Positions 47,705-57,474 of a stretch of DNA of 64,000 bases are shown in pieces. Below the pieces are notes generated by a model. The model saw only the letters and a program-made list of their open reading frames with translations, had not been told where the DNA came from and made no database searches. The translations under genes were made by a program, and so were the position numbers. This DNA is from Candidatus Methylophosphatis haderslevensis (GTDB taxonomy: Bacteria > Pseudomonadota > Gammaproteobacteria > Burkholderiales > Rhodocyclaceae), in the NCBI GenBank assembly GCA_016711925.1, contig JADJSA010000001.1:434001-498000 (forward strand), in the 5' to 3' direction. How positions within the stretch are numbered: the stretch's first letter is position 1; each line of letters starts with the position of its first letter.

Positions 47705-50176
47705 ATGCGTGCCGAACAACTCGGCCTCGACTGGCTGGCCGACATAATGCTGCGCCGCCTGCTCTATCTTGCCGTGCGCCCGCGCCTGACGCTGGCGGAT
47801 GGCGCGGCTGCGCTCGACTTCTCGCGACCGATCTGTTACGTGCTGCACGACCGACGGCTCTCCGATCTGCTGGTCATCGCGGAGGAGACGCGGCGTGCCG
47901 GGCTGCCCTCGGCGCTCGGCCCGATGGCGGCGCCGCTGGCCGAGAAGCGGTCGGTGTTCTTCATCGGCCGCGCCCGGCATCCGCTGGCGCCGGCAAGTGC
48001 GCGCGCGACCCATTCGCCGCGGCTGGTGCGGTTGGTTCGCGCCGCCTTGCGCGACCCGTCGGTCGACGTGCAACTGGTACCGGTCACCATCCTGTGGGGA
48101 CGCAGCCCCGGCACCCAGACTTCGTTGCTCAAGGCACTGTTCGCCGAGGCCTGGGAGACCACCGGCGCGTTGCGTCAGTTGGTCACGATTCTCGTGCATG
48201 GCCGTCAGATCGAAGTCAAGCTCGCCCCGCCGGTATCGCTCAGGGAACTGATCGCGGATACCACCGACGAAGAACGTGCGCTGCGCAAGGCGAGCCGTCT
48301 GTTCCGCGTGCATTTCCGCCGCCAGCGCGAAGCGGCCATCGGCCCCGATCTTTCCCATCGCCACATGCAGATCAAGGGCATGCTTGCCAGCGAGCCGCTG
48401 CGCCAGGCCATCGCCAGCGAGGCGCAGGCGAAGGGGATCGGCCACCAAGAAGCGCTGGAGCGGGCACGCCGCTTCGCCTGGGAGATCGCTTCCGATTATT
48501 CGTATCGGGTCGTCCGCGCCTTTGAACTGTTCCTCGGCCGGCTCTGGAACCGGCTGTACGACGGCATCGACGTGCATCACTTCGAGGCGATCGAACGCAT
48601 CGCCCCGGGCCACGGCATCGTCTATCTGCCCTGCCACCGCAGCCACATCGATTACCTGCTGCTATCCTACCTGGTCAGTGCGCGAGGACTGGCGCCACCG
48701 CATATCGCCGCCGGCGCCAACCTCGACCTGCCTGTGCTCGGCTCGCTGCTGCGCCGCGGCGGCGCATTTTTCCTGCGTCGAAGCTTCAAGGGCGAAGCCT
48801 TGTATGCCGCGGTATTCCGCGAATACCTGCACATGATGCTGACCAAGGGCTTCCCGATCGAATACTTCATCGAGGGCGGCCGCAGCCGCAGTGGTCGCGC
48901 GCTGCCGCCCAAGACCGGGCTGCTGGGCATGACGCTGGAGAGTTTCCTGCGCGATCACACGCGACCGCTGGCGCTGGTTCCCGTATACATCGGTTACGAG
49001 AAGCTGTTCGAGGGGCGAAGCTTTATCGCCGAACTCGAGGGCAAGCCCAAGCGGCGCGAGTCGCTCGGGGCCCTGCTCGGTTCGATTCGCGACTTGAAGC
49101 ACGAGTATGGCAAGGTCAGCGTGAATTTCGGCGAACCGCTGTTGCTCGACGGCTATCTCGATGCAATCGCGCCGCAATGGCGCGCGGTGTCCAGCGGCGA
49201 GGAGGCGGCGCTGGCAAAGGGGATCACCACCCGCCTAGCGCGCGAACTTGCCTGCAGGATCAACTCGGCTGTGGTGGCAAACCCGATCAATCTGCTGGCC
49301 ATGGCGCTCCTCGACACGCCGCACCACGCGCTCGACCAGCGCGTGCTCATGCAACAGATCGAACTGCTGACCAGGCTCGCGCGACGGGTGCCTTGCAGCG
49401 CGGCCATGGTGGTGAGCGAACTCGATCCACCCGCCGTGCTCGCCTACGGTGAGAAGCTCCGCGCCGCAGAACGTGTGCCCCACCCGCTCGGCGAAATCGT
49501 CCGCGTACCGGCCGACCAGGTGGTCTTGCTGACCTACTTCCGCAACAACGTTCAGCATGCGTTCGCCCTACCGGCGTTGGTGGCCTGCCTGCTTTCCCGA
49601 AGCAACGGCATGAGCGTCGACGGCTTGGCCGGCCTGACCGCCGACATGTGGCTGCTGCTGCGCGCCGAGCTGTTCCTGCCCGACGACGCACGGCAAGCGG
49701 CGGGCAAGGTCGGCGCGATCGTGGATGTACTGGTGGAATGCGGTCTTGCCAATCGGACGGGCGAGCAACGGGTCCGGCCATCCGATGCCGGCAGCAATGG
49801 CGCTTACCGGCTCGACCTGCTGGCGGGATCGCTGCGCCTGTTGCTCGAACGCCAGTACCTGGTCGTGGCGCTGCTCTCGCGCTTCGGTTCCGGTCGGCTA
49901 AGCCGCCAGCGCCTGGAAACCCTGGTGCAGTTGCTGAGCCAGCGACTGGCGCTGCTGTTCGAATTCGCCACGCCGGACTTCTACGAGCGTGCGGCGTTCT
50001 CGACATACGTCGATTCGTTGCTGGAAACCGGGCTGGTGGGCGTCGACGAAGGCGGCAATCTGGTGTTTGACGAACGCCTGCGAGCGCCGACGCAACAGGT
50101 CGAGCACTTGTTGCCGCCAGACACCCTGCAGACCATCCGCCGCATCGCCGACGAGGAGCAGCAACGGCAGCATTGA
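47705..50176 (+). CDS. plsB: Glycerol-3-phosphate 1-O-acyltransferase
   Basis: 823 aa, close to E. coli PlsB (807). Acyltransferase motif I HRSHIDYL (HX4D, about residues 311-316), the substrate motif EGGRSRSGR, and VPVYIGYEKL are all present, in the order of the PlsB family. It adds the first acyl chain to glycerol-3-phosphate at the inner membrane. ATG 47705 is used; a second in-frame ATG at 47747 is possible because the segment between them has no obvious ribosome site. The gene is transcribed alone, 232 bp ahead of cstA. Confidence 0.95.
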   Translation: MRAEQLGLDWLADIMLRRLLYLAVRPRLTLADGAAALDFSRPICYVLHDRRLSDLLVIAEETRRAGLPSALGPMAAPLAEKRSVFFIGRARHPLAPASARATHSPRLVRLVRAALRDPSVDVQLVPVTILWGRSPGTQTSLLKALFAEAWETTGALRQLVTILVHGRQIEVKLAPPVSLRELIADTTDEERALRKASRLFRVHFRRQREAAIGPDLSHRHMQIKGMLASEPLRQAIASEAQAKGIGHQEALERARRFAWEIASDYSYRVVRAFELFLGRLWNRLYDGIDVHHFEAIERIAPGHGIVYLPCHRSHIDYLLLSYLVSARGLAPPHIAAGANLDLPVLGSLLRRGGAFFLRRSFKGEALYAAVFREYLHMMLTKGFPIEYFIEGGRSRSGRALPPKTGLLGMTLESFLRDHTRPLALVPVYIGYEKLFEGRSFIAELEGKPKRRESLGALLGSIRDLKHEYGKVSVNFGEPLLLDGYLDAIAPQWRAVSSGEEAALAKGITTRLARELACRINSAVVANPINLLAMALLDTPHHALDQRVLMQQIELLTRLARRVPCSAAMVVSELDPPAVLAYGEKLRAAERVPHPLGEIVRVPADQVVLLTYFRNNVQHAFALPALVACLLSRSNGMSVDGLAGLTADMWLLLRAELFLPDDARQAAGKVGAIVDVLVECGLANRTGEQRVRPSDAGSNGAYRLDLLAGSLRLLLERQYLVVALLSRFGSGRLSRQRLETLVQLLSQRLALLFEFATPDFYERAAFSTYVDSLLETGLVGVDEGGNLVFDERLRAPTQQVEHLLPPDTLQTIRRIADEEQQRQH

Positions 50177-50408
50177 CACTGCAATCAAATGCTACACTGC
50201 GCGCGAGGCACCGCCGGGTAGTCGGGAGTTGTGGGCAGTTCGGTCCAGTCGCGTTGCCGATCGTGCCGCTGCCCGGTTCTCCGGATTGGTCGCCTTCCGA
50301 GGAAGCTCGGCACCATGTCCCGGCCCGGCGCCCCCGTTCCCTCGGGAACGGCACGGCGCGGCGGCCTTGGGCGATACCGATGCAGACGTCGATAATGGAG
50401 GACGCACG

Positions 50409-52481
50409 ATGAACCGTATTGCCAGCCATGCCGGATGGATTGCATTCGCGCTGCTCGGCGCTTTTGCGCTGGGCACGGTTGCCCTGCACCGGGGCGAAAC
50501 GATCAACGCGCTATGGATCGTGATTGCGGCGGTGGCGACTTACCTGATCGCCTACCGCTACTACAGTCTCTTCATCGCAAACCGCGTCATGCAGCTCGAC
50601 TCCACCCGCATAACGCCGGCAGTGCGCCGCAACGACGGCCTCGACTACGTGCCGACCAACAAGTACGTTCTGTTCGGCCATCATTTCGCCGCCATCGCGG
50701 GCGCCGGACCGCTGGTCGGCCCGGTGCTCGCGGCGCAGATGGGCTACCTGCCCGGCATGCTGTGGATCCTGGCCGGCGTGGTGTTCGCCGGTGCGGTGCA
50801 GGATTTCATGATCCTGTTCATTTCGACGCGGCGCGACGGCCGTTCGCTGGGCGAGCTGATCAAGGCCGAACTGGGCTACGTGCCCGGCGTGATCGCGCTG
50901 TTCGGCACCTTCATGATCATGGTGATCATCCTCGCCGTGCTGGCGCTGATCGTGGTCAAGGCGCTGGCGCACAGCCCCTGGGGCATGTTCACCGTCGCCA
51001 TGGCGACGATTCCGATCGCCATGTTCATGGGGGTCTATCTGCGCTACATCCGGCCTGGGAAGATCGGCGAGGTATCGATCATCGGATTCATCCTGCTGAT
51101 GATGGCGATCGTGTTCGGCGGCGACATCGCGGCCAGCCCGGTGTGGGGTCCGCGCTTCACCTTCGAGGGCACCCAGATCACCTGGATGCTGATCGGCTAC
51201 GGCTTCGTCGCCTCGGTGCTGCCGGTATGGCTGCTGCTGGCCCCGCGCGACTATCTGTCCACTTTTCTCAAGATCGGCACCATCCTCGGTCTGGCGCTGG
51301 GCATCGTGTTCGTCGCGCCCGACCTGAAGATGCCGGCGCTGACCCGCTTCGTCGACGGTAGCGGCCCGGTCTGGTCGGGCACGCTCTTCCCCTTCCTGTT
51401 CATCACCATTGCCTGCGGTGCGGTTTCCGGCTTCCACGCGCTGATCTCCTCGGGCACCACGCCCAAGCTGCTGGAAAACGAAGTGCAGGCGCGCTTCATC
51501 GGCTACGGCGGCATGCTCATGGAATCGTTCGTCGCGATCATGGCCCTGGTCGCGGCCTCGGTCATCGAGCCGGGCATCTACTTCGCGATGAACAGCCCCG
51601 GCGCGGTGCTCGGACCAACAGTCGATTCAGCGGTGCAGGCGATCAGCCAATGGGGCTTCGTCGTGACACCCGAGATGCTTACCCAGACCGCCAAGGACAT
51701 CGGCGAGACGACGATACTCTCGCGCGCCGGTGGCGCACCGACGCTCGCCGTCGGCATGGCGCACATTATCTCCAGCGTGATCGGCGGCAAGACGATGATG
51801 GCATTCTGGTATCACTTCGCCATCCTGTTCGAGGCGCTGTTCATCCTCACCGCGGTCGACGCCGGCACGCGCGCCGGACGCTTCATGCTGCAGGATCTGC
51901 TCGGCACCTTCGCGCCCAGCCTGCGCAAGACCGAATCCTGGGCCAGCAACCTGATCGCCACCGGGCTGTGCGTGGCCGGCTGGGGCTACATCCTGTATCA
52001 GGGCGTCATCGACCCGTTCGGCGGCATCAATTCTCTGTGGTCGCTGTTCGGCATCGCCAACCAGATGCTGGCCGGCATTGCGCTGATCCTTGCCACGGTC
52101 GTTCTGTTCAAGCTCAAGCGCGAGCAGTATGCATGGGTCACGATCGTTCCGACCATCTGGCTGCTGGTGTGCACGCTGACCGCCGGGTTTCAGAAGATCT
52201 TCCACGAGAACGTGAAGATCGGCTTTCTCTCCCATGCCGAAAAGTTCCAGGCCGCCATCGACAAGGGCCAGGTTCTGGCACCGGCCAAGAGCATGGCGCA
52301 GATGCAGCAGATCGTCTTCAACGACCGGCTGGACGCGGCGCTTGCGAGCTTCTTCGTGCTGGTGGTCCTGGCCATGGTGGTGTTCGGTCTGCGGGCATGC
52401 GCGAAGGCGCTGCGCGAGAACCGGCCGACCGCGGCGGAAACCCCGTACGAGCCCATGCCGCACCGGGCAGCGCCGGCCTGA
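50409..52481 (+). CDS. cstA: Carbon starvation protein A / BtsT-family pyruvate (peptide) transporter
   Basis: 690 aa with about 16-18 membrane segments. ATG 50409 follows GGAGGACGCACG. CstA family signatures include LDYVPTNKYVLFGHHFAAIAG near the N-terminus, GPLVGPVLAAQMGYLPG and SGFHALISSGTTPKLL. Family members take up pyruvate or peptides during carbon limitation. The neighbours YjiX-like and YjiA-like reproduce the E. coli btsT-yjiX-yjiA order, favouring the pyruvate-transporter branch; cstA with ybdD is the alternative. The gap to the next gene is only 7 bp, so they form an operon. Confidence 0.94.
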   Translation: MNRIASHAGWIAFALLGAFALGTVALHRGETINALWIVIAAVATYLIAYRYYSLFIANRVMQLDSTRITPAVRRNDGLDYVPTNKYVLFGHHFAAIAGAGPLVGPVLAAQMGYLPGMLWILAGVVFAGAVQDFMILFISTRRDGRSLGELIKAELGYVPGVIALFGTFMIMVIILAVLALIVVKALAHSPWGMFTVAMATIPIAMFMGVYLRYIRPGKIGEVSIIGFILLMMAIVFGGDIAASPVWGPRFTFEGTQITWMLIGYGFVASVLPVWLLLAPRDYLSTFLKIGTILGLALGIVFVAPDLKMPALTRFVDGSGPVWSGTLFPFLFITIACGAVSGFHALISSGTTPKLLENEVQARFIGYGGMLMESFVAIMALVAASVIEPGIYFAMNSPGAVLGPTVDSAVQAISQWGFVVTPEMLTQTAKDIGETTILSRAGGAPTLAVGMAHIISSVIGGKTMMAFWYHFAILFEALFILTAVDAGTRAGRFMLQDLLGTFAPSLRKTESWASNLIATGLCVAGWGYILYQGVIDPFGGINSLWSLFGIANQMLAGIALILATVVLFKLKREQYAWVTIVPTIWLLVCTLTAGFQKIFHENVKIGFLSHAEKFQAAIDKGQVLAPAKSMAQMQQIVFNDRLDAALASFFVLVVLAMVVFGLRACAKALRENRPTAAETPYEPMPHRAAPA

Positions 52482-52488
52482 GCGGGCC

Positions 52489-52683
52489 ATGTTCAAGGAC
52501 TTGTCCAAACTGGGCACGTATCTCGGGCAGGCCGCCCGCCTGATGGTCGGCCTGCCCGATTACGACACCTATGTCGCCCATACGCGCAGCCAGCACCCGG
52601 ATCGGGTGCCGATGACCTACGAGGAATTCTTTCGCGAGCGGCAGGAAGCGCGCTACAGCGGCAGCATCGGCAAGTGCTGCTGA
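52489..52683 (+). CDS. yjiX: YbdD/YjiX family protein (DUF466), 64 aa
   Basis: Small protein MFKDLSKLGTYLGQAARLMV, then GLPDYDTYVAH and PMTYEEFFRERQEARYSG, ending KCC. These are the conserved features of the YbdD/YjiX family that always follows cstA or btsT. The function is not known; a helper or regulator of the transporter is supposed. It begins 7 bp after cstA and ends 30 bp before the GTPase gene. Confidence 0.93.
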   Translation: MFKDLSKLGTYLGQAARLMVGLPDYDTYVAHTRSQHPDRVPMTYEEFFRERQEARYSGSIGKCC

Positions 52684-52713
52684 ACCCGGCTGCGTTGCGG
52701 GAAAGGCGGGACT

Positions 52714-53741
52714 TTGAGTGAGCCGATCCCGGCCACGCTGCTGACCGGCTTTCTCGGCGCCGGCAAAACGACGCTGCTCAACCATATCCTCGCCAGCGCC
52801 GTCGGTCAGCGAATCCTGGTGATCGAAAACGAGTTCGGTCCGGTCAGCGTCGATACCGAACTGCTGATCTGCGACCGCGCCAACGTCATCGAAATGACCA
52901 GCGGATGCCTGTGCTGCACTATACGTGGCGATCTCGCACGTCATCTCACCGACATTTTGCGGCGGCGCGACGCCGGCGAACTGGCTTTCGACCGCCTGAT
53001 CATCGAAACCACCGGCCTGGCCGATCCGTCGCCGGTGGCGGGCACCTTCTTCGGCGATCCGGCGGTCGCGGCCGGTTATCTGCTCGATGGCGTGCTGGTG
53101 GTGGTCGATGCGGTGCATGCCCAGCGCCAGCTCAACGAACACCCGGTCGCGCAGAAGCAGGTCGGTTTCGCCGACCGGCTGCTGATCTCGAAGAGCGATC
53201 TCGTCGATGCGGCGCAACTCGCCGCACTCGGCGATCGGCTGAGCGCGATGAACCCCGCGGCGCAACGGTTCCTTGCAGAGTGCGGCGCCATCGCGATCGA
53301 TGAATTGCTCGATATCCGCGGCTTCAATCTGCGCGAACCCCCGCCTATGGCCGGCGCAGCCGATTCGTCGCGACCTGCCTATCGGCAGGCGACCCGGCGC
53401 CGGACGGGCGGCGCACCCGCCCGCCATGACGACGAGATCGCGGCGATCCTGCTCGAGCACGATGGCCCGATGGACATGGACCGCGTGAGCGCATTCATGC
53501 AGGACTTGCCGATACGCTGGGCGAGCAGTTGCTGCGTTACAAGGGAACGCTGGCAATTGACGGCGAACTGCGTCGATTGATCTTCCAGGGCGTGCACCGG
53601 CTGGCCGGTTTCGACTTCGGCAGCGCGTGGCAGCCCGGCGAGCAACCGCGCAGCCGCGTCGTACTGATCGGCCGCCGCCTGCCGGCCGATCAATTGCAGG
53701 CCGGCTTCAGCAAGGGCGCGGCGCTGCGCCAGCCGGCCTGA
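52714..53741 (+). CDS. yjiA: CobW/P47K-family GTPase (YjiA-like) with a one-base frame break
   Basis: Starts at TTG 52714 (MSEPIPATLLTGFLGAGKTT). Walker A GFLGAGKT, the CxCC metal motif GCLCCT, ETTGLADPSPV and the G4-like SKSDLVD are present, as in COG0523 metallochaperone GTPases. Near 53508 the frame breaks: adding one G gives DLADTLGEQLLRYKG and continues to a proper CobW C-terminal domain (LQAGFSKGAALRQPA). Corrected length is about 342 aa. As E. coli yjiA is in the same place, metal delivery connected with the transporter unit is likely. The break lies in a short GG/CC run and may be an error. Confidence 0.85.
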
Positions 53742-53752
53742 GCGGGCAGGCT

Positions 53753-54994
53753 TCAGTCGGTTTTCCCGCTCCACGGCAGGTGGAGCTTCTGTGCCTCGTC
53801 GTGCCAGCGCTCTTCCTCCTCGTGGATATAGCGCCGTGTCGTGCGTGCATCGCTGTGCCGCGCATCCTTCTGCACATAGCGTTCGCCGATTCCGCTGTCG
53901 AGTTTGGCGGTAATGCCGGTGTGGCGCCCCCAGTGCGCGGAGGCGGCGCGCAGCTTTTCGCGCTTGTGCTCTGACTCGGGCGGCAGCAGATCGGCCGCCT
54001 GCGCGAAGATCCGCTTCAGAATCTGATTGAGCCGGCGCGCAGTGATCGGGCTGCGGTCCTTGAGCGACACCAGCAGCGGCGTCGTATCGCTGCGCTTGGG
54101 CACTGCCGACAAGCCGAGGTGTTTGCGGTAACGCACTAGCGCCTGCAGCATGTCGTCAGCCACCGGCACCCTGGCCTTCTTGCCGCCCTTGCCTACCACA
54201 TGCCACCACCAGCGGCCGCGCTCCTCGCGAAAGCTGTTCATGCGATGCGACTCGAGTTCGCCGGCGCGCGGCGCCAGCATGTAAAGCACCGCGCCGATGA
54301 AGCGCGCGCGCTCGTATTCGTCGTGTTGCGCCGGCGTCGAGCGCGGCATCTGTTCGATTGCGCGCGTCACCGCCTGCCACATTTCCTCGTCGAGGAACCG
54401 CTCGATTTTCTCGGCTTCGTCTGTCGTGACGACCGACTGGATCGACCCCGCCGCTTCGGCGGCCAGCTTGCGGCGGCGCTGGCGAATCAGTCCGAGCGGG
54501 TTGCCGGCGAGGTAGCCGGCATCGACCAGATAACGCATCAGCGAATTGATCGCCGCCATCGCCGTAAGCACGGCGCTCTCGGAGAGCCGGCCGACGAAAG
54601 GCCGCCACTTGTCGCTTGCGCGGTCGGCCTTCGGGCCGCACCACAGCGAAGCCGGTTGCGGGTCGGCGAGGAAGTTGAGGTAGCCCTCGAAGTCCTGCCG
54701 GTTCAGGCTGGACAGCGGCTTGCCGCAGTCGACAATCGACCACAGCAGCAGGCGTTCGCATTCGCGCTGATAGACCCGCAGCGTGCCGGGCGATCGATCG
54801 TACTCGGCGAGAAAGCAGCGGATCGCGTCGGCATCGGTCCTGGCCGAGATCTGCAGTCGCGCGCGCTCGGCGCGATTGTCCCCGTCGTGCCCATCCACTT
54901 CGGGCGCAATGACAATGGCGTCGAGCGGGCGAATCGGTATGCGGGTAAGCGGGACAGCCTCGCCCGCCTTGCCATTCACGGTGCCAGGCGGCAT
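53753..54994 (-). CDS. Tyrosine recombinase / site-specific integrase
   Basis: 413 aa with a SAM-like N-terminal core-binding domain (about 50-170) and a catalytic domain carrying the full set Arg243 (LAPRAGEL), a Lys in KGGKKAR, His354-x-x-Arg357 (HWGRH), His380 and Tyr389 (RRYIH). It is therefore predicted active. No phage, transposon or integron genes, attachment repeats or tRNA are next to it, and its composition matches the region. It overlaps the end of pdxH by 19 bp and is convergent with the YjiA gene. It might be a resident recombinase of unknown target or the remnant of an old element. Confidence 0.88.
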   Translation of the reverse strand: MPPGTVNGKAGEAVPLTRIPIRPLDAIVIAPEVDGHDGDNRAERARLQISARTDADAIRCFLAEYDRSPGTLRVYQRECERLLLWSIVDCGKPLSSLNRQDFEGYLNFLADPQPASLWCGPKADRASDKWRPFVGRLSESAVLTAMAAINSLMRYLVDAGYLAGNPLGLIRQRRRKLAAEAAGSIQSVVTTDEAEKIERFLDEEMWQAVTRAIEQMPRSTPAQHDEYERARFIGAVLYMLAPRAGELESHRMNSFREERGRWWWHVVGKGGKKARVPVADDMLQALVRYRKHLGLSAVPKRSDTTPLLVSLKDRSPITARRLNQILKRIFAQAADLLPPESEHKREKLRAASAHWGRHTGITAKLDSGIGERYVQKDARHSDARTTRRYIHEEEERWHDEAQKLHLPWSGKTD

Positions 54995-55611
54995 CGTTCC
55001 CAGATTTCCCCGGGCAGGCGCAGATAGCGCAGACGATCATGCAACCGGCTCGGCCGCCCCTGCCAGAATTCCAGCACCGTCGCGGCCAGGCGGTAACCGC
55101 CCCAGTGCGGCGGGCGGGGTACCTGTTCCGGGTAAGTGCGCGACACATCCGCCACCCGTTTCTCGAGGACTTTGCGGTCGTCGATGATAGCGCTCTGCGG
55201 ACTGGCCCATGCGCCAATGCGGCTGTCGTAGGGCCGGCTGGCGAAATAGGCGTCCGATTCCGCCGCAGCAATCCTTTCCACAACCCCTTCCACCCGCACT
55301 TGCCGCTCCAGCGCGGCCCAGTAGAACAGCAGGCTGGCGCGCCGGTTGGCGGCGAGTTCGGTCCCCTTGCGGCTGTCATAGTTGGTGAAAAAGGTGAAGC
55401 CGGTCTCGTCGGCGGTTCGCAGCAGCACGATGCGGGCACTGGGCACGCCGTCGGCGGTCGCGGTTGCCAACGTCATGGCATGGGGTTCGGGCAGACCGGC
55501 GTCGATCGCGGCCGCAAGCCATTCGTGAAACAGCGGCAGCGGTTCCGTCGGCGCGGCTTCTTCGACCAGTTGGCCCTTGCGGTAGTCCTCCCTGAGGTGC
55601 GAGGTATCCAT
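54976..55611 (-). CDS. pdxH: Pyridoxamine/pyridoxine 5'-phosphate oxidase
   Basis: 211 aa, the usual PdxH length. ATG 55611 (MDTSHLREDYRKGQL) has AGGGA about 9 bases upstream. Conserved FMN- and PLP-binding stretches are RIVLLRTADETGFTFFTNYD, SRKGTELAANRRASLLFYW, ERQVRVEG, PYDSRIGAWAS and the C-terminal GYRLAATVLEFWQGRPSRLH plus WERCRLAP end. It makes pyridoxal 5'-phosphate in the cytoplasm. It is separated by 14 bp from the upstream ETF-QO gene and overlaps the integrase gene. Confidence 0.96.
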   Translation of the reverse strand: MDTSHLREDYRKGQLVEEAAPTEPLPLFHEWLAAAIDAGLPEPHAMTLATATADGVPSARIVLLRTADETGFTFFTNYDSRKGTELAANRRASLLFYWAALERQVRVEGVVERIAAAESDAYFASRPYDSRIGAWASPQSAIIDDRKVLEKRVADVSRTYPEQVPRPPHWGGYRLAATVLEFWQGRPSRLHDRLRYLRLPGEIWERCRLAP

Positions 55612-55625
55612 TGAACGGCGTCCCT

Positions 55626-57269
55626 TCACATGTTGGGGTAGTTCGGCCCGCCGCCGCCTTCGGGCGTCACCCAGACGATGTTCTGCGTCGGATCCTTGAT
55701 GTCGCAGGTCTTGCAGTGCACGCAGTTCTGGGAATTGATCTGCAGCCGGTCGGCGCCGTCTTCGCCCTTGACGAACTCATAAACGCCGGCCGGGCAATAG
55801 CGCTGCTCGGGGCCGGCGAAGCGCGACAGATTGACGGCAACCGGCACCGAAGCATCCTTCAGCGTGAGGTGGATCGGCTGATTCTCTTCATGATTCGTGC
55901 TCGAAATGAACACGGAAGACAGCCGGTCGAACGTGACCACGCCGTCCGGCTTGGGGTAGACGATCGGCTCGCATTCCGCTGCGGGTTTCAGTTTCTCGTG
56001 ATCGGGGCGGGTGTTGTGCATCGTCCAGGGCGCCTTGCCGCGAAACACAACCTGGTCGATGCCCACCAGCAGCGAACCCAGATAGAGTCCCTTGCCCATG
56101 GCCGGTTTGAAGTTGCGCGCCCGGTGCAGTTCGTCGTGCAGCCAGGAATCGGCAAAGGCCGCCGGATAGGCCGACAGTTCGTCGTGCTGCCGATCGCCGG
56201 CCAGCGCGTCGACGGCCGCGCCGGCGGCCAGCATGCCGGACTTGATTGCCGCATGACTGCCCTTGATGCGGGAAGCATTGAGGAAGCCGGCCTCGCAACC
56301 GAGCAGCGCGCCGCCGGGAAAAACCAGCTTCGGCAAGGATTGCAGCCCGCCGGCGGTAATGACCCGCGCGCCGTAGGCGATCCGCTTGCCGCCCTCGAAG
56401 AAGTGCCGTATCGCCGGATGGCTCTTGTAGCGCTGGAATTCCTCATACGGGCTGAGGTAGGGATTCGAATAGCCGAGCCCGACCACAAAGCCCACCGCCA
56501 CCTGGTTGGCATCCATGTGGTAGAGGAACGAGCCGCCATAGGTATGGCTGTCCAGCGGCCAGCCGGCGGTGTGCACGGCCAGGCCGGGCTGGTGCCGCGC
56601 CGGTTCGATCTCCCACAGTTCCTTCAGGCCGATGCCGTAGGTCTGCGGATCGCGTCCTTCGTCGAGGCGGAAATGCGCGATCAACTGTTTGCCGAGGTGC
56701 CCGCGCGCCCTCCGCGAACAGCGTGTATCTGCCGTGCAGCTCGATCCGGGCTGAAAATTCGCGCTCGGCTTGCCGTCGCGGCCAACGCCCATGTTGCCGG
56801 TTGCGACACCCTTCACGGCGCCCTGGTCGTCGTAGAGAATCTCGGCGGCGGCAAAACCCGGATAGATCTCGACACCCAGGGCCTCGGCCTGTTCGCCGAG
56901 CCAGCGCACCACGCTGGCCAGGCTGATGACGTAGTTGCCATGATTCTGGAAGCAGCCGGGCAACATCCAGTTGGGCGTCTGCCGCGCGCCGGATTCGGTC
57001 AGGAACAAAAAGCGATCCTCGCTCACCGGCACCGTGATCGGCGCGCCGCGTTCGCGCCAGTCGGGGAACAACTCGTCGATCGCGCGCGGATCCATGACGG
57101 CGCCGGAAAGGATGTGGGCGCCGATTTCGGAGCCCTTCTCGAGCACGCAGACGCCGATCTCCTTGCCCGCCTCGCTAGCCAACTGCTTGATTTTAATAGC
57201 CGCTGCCAAGCCGGCAGGACCGCCGCCGACGACAACGATGTCGTATTCCATGATGTCACGATCGCTCAT
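55626..57269 (-). CDS. Electron transfer flavoprotein-ubiquinone oxidoreductase
   Basis: 547 aa from ATG 57269 (GGGGGAA upstream). FAD motif YDIVVVGGGPAGLAAAIKIK, ubiquinone/membrane motifs YGGSFLYHMD and KLVFPGGALLGCEAGFLNAS, and a C-terminal [4Fe-4S] site (RYCPAG...NCVHCKTCDIKDP) are intact. Around residues 173-187 the family sequence IELHGRYTLFAEG is replaced by SSCTADTRCSRR. A missing base near 56747 and two missing bases near 56706 would account for this and leave the rest in frame. The enzyme passes electrons from ETF to ubiquinone at the inner membrane. Confidence 0.93.
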   Translation of the reverse strand: MSDRDIMEYDIVVVGGGPAGLAAAIKIKQLASEAGKEIGVCVLEKGSEIGAHILSGAVMDPRAIDELFPDWRERGAPITVPVSEDRFLFLTESGARQTPNWMLPGCFQNHGNYVISLASVVRWLGEQAEALGVEIYPGFAAAEILYDDQGAVKGVATGNMGVGRDGKPSANFQPGSSCTADTRCSRRARGHLGKQLIAHFRLDEGRDPQTYGIGLKELWEIEPARHQPGLAVHTAGWPLDSHTYGGSFLYHMDANQVAVGFVVGLGYSNPYLSPYEEFQRYKSHPAIRHFFEGGKRIAYGARVITAGGLQSLPKLVFPGGALLGCEAGFLNASRIKGSHAAIKSGMLAAGAAVDALAGDRQHDELSAYPAAFADSWLHDELHRARNFKPAMGKGLYLGSLLVGIDQVVFRGKAPWTMHNTRPDHEKLKPAAECEPIVYPKPDGVVTFDRLSSVFISSTNHEENQPIHLTLKDASVPVAVNLSRFAGPEQRYCPAGVYEFVKGEDGADRLQINSQNCVHCKTCDIKDPTQNIVWVTPEGGGGPNYPNM

Positions 57270-57474
57270 TTGCGGTTCCCCCCGTTCAAAATCGAATGCG
57301 CAACCCGCTTGCCGGACTCTTGATCGCCGGCTGAACGATCATTCTATCCTGCCGGCCCGATAGTCCCGAAACCGTGGCGCCTGCCGCGAGGCGTGAACCT
57401 TGACCTGTTCAGAAGCCGCCTCGAGCGCCGATAATCCACCGATCCGCATGGCCCGACCGGCCGGAAAGACACGC

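Noticed and set aside
53753..54994. Prophage or integrative element marked by the integrase
   Set aside because: No structural, replication or transfer genes, no direct repeats and no composition change around it.
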